The position numbers and the translations under genes are program-made. Below are positions 63,148 through 64,000 of a stretch of DNA of 64,000 nt, in pieces. Source of the stretch: Halomarina ordinaria. GTDB lineage: Archaea > Halobacteriota > Halobacteria > Halobacteriales > Haloarculaceae. Where the stretch lies: contig NZ_JARRAH010000002.1 of NCBI RefSeq assembly GCF_030553305.1, positions 62,001 to 126,000 of the forward strand, read 5' to 3'. The notes under the pieces are model-generated. The model worked only from the letters and a program-made list of their open reading frames with translations. It had not been told where the DNA came from and ran no database searches. Numbering within the stretch: the stretch's first letter is position 1; each line of letters opens with the position of its first letter.

Positions 63148-63163
63148 TTGGTTATTAACCAAC
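63148..63163. repeat. Palindrome TTGGTTA-T-TAACCAA
   Basis: A perfect 7-bp dyad with a 1-bp centre, containing the same TTAACCAAC half-site as the repeat at 62647-62687, located inside origin 2. Confidence 0.55.
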
Positions 63164-63205
63164 GGGGAACTGATTCCACGTCGCGTAGGTTAACTTACCC
63201 CGTAT

Positions 63206-63223
63206 GTCTGACAAGTGTCAGAC
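63206..63223. repeat. Palindrome beside an origin box, origin 2
   Basis: GTCTGACAAGTGTCAGAC, a perfect 8-bp dyad with a 2-bp centre. It abuts the CCCC end of the box at 63223-63240, the same relative position as the GTCTGAC/GTCAGAC palindrome of origin 1. Confidence 0.7.
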
Positions 63224-63469
63224 CCCACTATTTCCGCTAATACACTTATATGATGAAAGTTGACGGTTACACCTACTCACTCTCCCCCCCACTATTTCCA
63301 GTAAAACCAGGGACGAAGGCCTCCCGGACTCTGTTGTTGCTTCCTTTCACCAAAATTCATTCCCGAAAGCAACAGCACTATAGCTCTCCTACGGGCTAAC
63401 TCAATTGCTATCGTTATAAACTTTCCTCTAGTTTAGAGTTCTTTTCTCGCTAGGTGGTTATCTCTCGTA

Positions 63470-63907
63470 GTGCTTTTTACGACCGACCACGTCGAACGCG
63501 CTCAAGAGAAGCTTGAGGCACAGCAGAGCATGGACATCATGCGGGACCTCACCGAACACGAACAACACACACTCTATGCGCTTACCACGCTCGCTGCCGA
63601 GGACGCTACCCCTGCCCGGTCGCGGATCGTTTATCAACGCTACAAGGAACTCTGTGAATTCCAGGGTCGGGAGCCCCGTACAGCCCGCCGGATGCGCAGC
63701 TTTCTCTCCGACTTCGAGATTCTCAATCAAACGCTCTCGTACATGGAACACCGCGGTCAAGCCGGTGGAACGTACCGCGAACATGAACTCAATCGCGACA
63801 TCGCGACTGTCGTCGACGCCCTACAGACGATTATCAGCGAATACGGTGCTCATCGGAGTATTATCGAGTACCTCCCTGACTCTGGTGAAGAGTTCGCTGC
63901 GATGTAG
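63470..63907 (+). pseudogene. Orc1/Cdc6 C-terminal fragment
   Basis: A 145-residue frame that matches only the end of an Orc1/Cdc6 protein: DHVERAQEKLEAQQSMDIMR (last helix of the AAA+ lid) and the winged helix (HTLYALTTLAAEDATPARS, then REPRTARRMRSFLSDFEILN). The Walker motifs and the whole ATPase core are missing; a TAG lies just before the GTG at 63470. It is not close to the C-terminus of the intact orc1, so it comes from a different initiator lineage. It may be a dead relic, or a short DNA-binding protein that still recognises origin 2. Confidence 0.8.
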
Positions 63908-64000
63908 CGCAGAGGTACGTCTTATTCGTCACCATAATCGCCGAGTTCTTCGCATGTTATTCCGACCGATTTCTGTAGTCGCTCGTTGAATCATCTTCGA
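63908..64000. other. Window end
   Basis: A short minus-strand frame ending at about 63923 (FNERLQKSVGITCEELGDYG) looks coding-like and may be the 3' end of a gene that has a stop just upstream in this window. Too short to assign. Confidence 0.25.

Larger units (their letters stand above)
63063..63310. other. Replication origin 2 (ORB-like boxes)
   Basis: Three copies of a second box type occur: TTTTACTGGAAATAGCGGTG (63063-63082), CCCCACTATTTCCGCTAA (63223-63240, reversed) and CCCCCCACTATTTCCAGTAA (about 63285-63304, reversed). The core GGAAATAGYGGKG differs from that of origin 1, so it was made for a different Orc1. The boxes are opposed around AT-rich sequence, which continues to 63469. No protein gene lies in 63043-63469. 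Confidence 0.7.

Overview
The window looks like part of a haloarchaeal megaplasmid or secondary replicon. Evidence: high GC with strong G/C in third codon positions, very acidic predicted proteins, twin-arginine plus lipobox leaders on the secreted proteins, TATA boxes about 25-35 nt ahead of leaderless starts, an intact Orc1/Cdc6 gene next to repeated origin boxes, haloarchaeal insertion-sequence types, and no rRNA, tRNA or core housekeeping genes that I could find. I cannot name a genus.

Layout. 0.3-6.7 kb: a flavoprotein, an ArsR/SRPBCC pair with a repeated operator, and a nitrite/sulfite reductase overlapping an F420-hydrogenase-beta-type partner. 7.8-9.3 kb: a complete IS5-type element with inverted ends, a 9-bp target duplication and a passenger gene. 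11.8-14 kb: replication origin 1 (seven ORB-like boxes in two opposed arrays around an AT-rich core with hairpins) followed by orc1. 14-19 kb: accessory zone with a lipoprotein, a broken IS200/IS605 element, a CPBP protease, tiny zinc-binding proteins and an IS630 remnant.

19.5-37.6 kb: first catabolic region. It holds an MFS carrier, a class III CoA-transferase, a 4-hydroxybutyryl-CoA-dehydratase/HpaB-type protein, a CMD protein, two crotonase-fold enzymes, a split MaoC hydratase, two enolase-superfamily enzymes, a LarA-like protein, a TAXI-TRAP importer, an acyl-CoA dehydrogenase and an ADP-forming acyl-CoA synthetase. The logic fits import of an organic acid, CoA activation and beta-oxidation-like breakdown. 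Two IclR regulators (38-40.6 kb) separate it from the next region.

40.6-61.5 kb: second catabolic region. It has two copies of a flavoprotein-MmgE/PrpD gene pair, a complete Liv-type ABC importer split into two blocks, SDRs, and a seven-gene run: F420-type flavin oxidoreductase, isochorismatase-fold amidase, cyclic amidohydrolase, CoA-transferase, HMG-CoA-lyase-like enzyme and aconitase-family large and small subunits. I infer a route opening a cyclic imide or related ring, hydrolysing the half-amide, hydrating the unsaturated diacid, activating it to a CoA ester and cleaving it. This is the best candidate for an undescribed system, but the substrate is not proven by sequence.

61.5-64 kb: decayed plasmid genes, a 112-aa protein with a palindromic motif around it, and a second set of origin boxes beside an Orc1 gene reduced to its C-terminal domain. 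Both origins carry the same type of palindrome directly beside an origin box. This suggests the replicon arose by fusion of two Orc1-type replicons, one of which has decayed.
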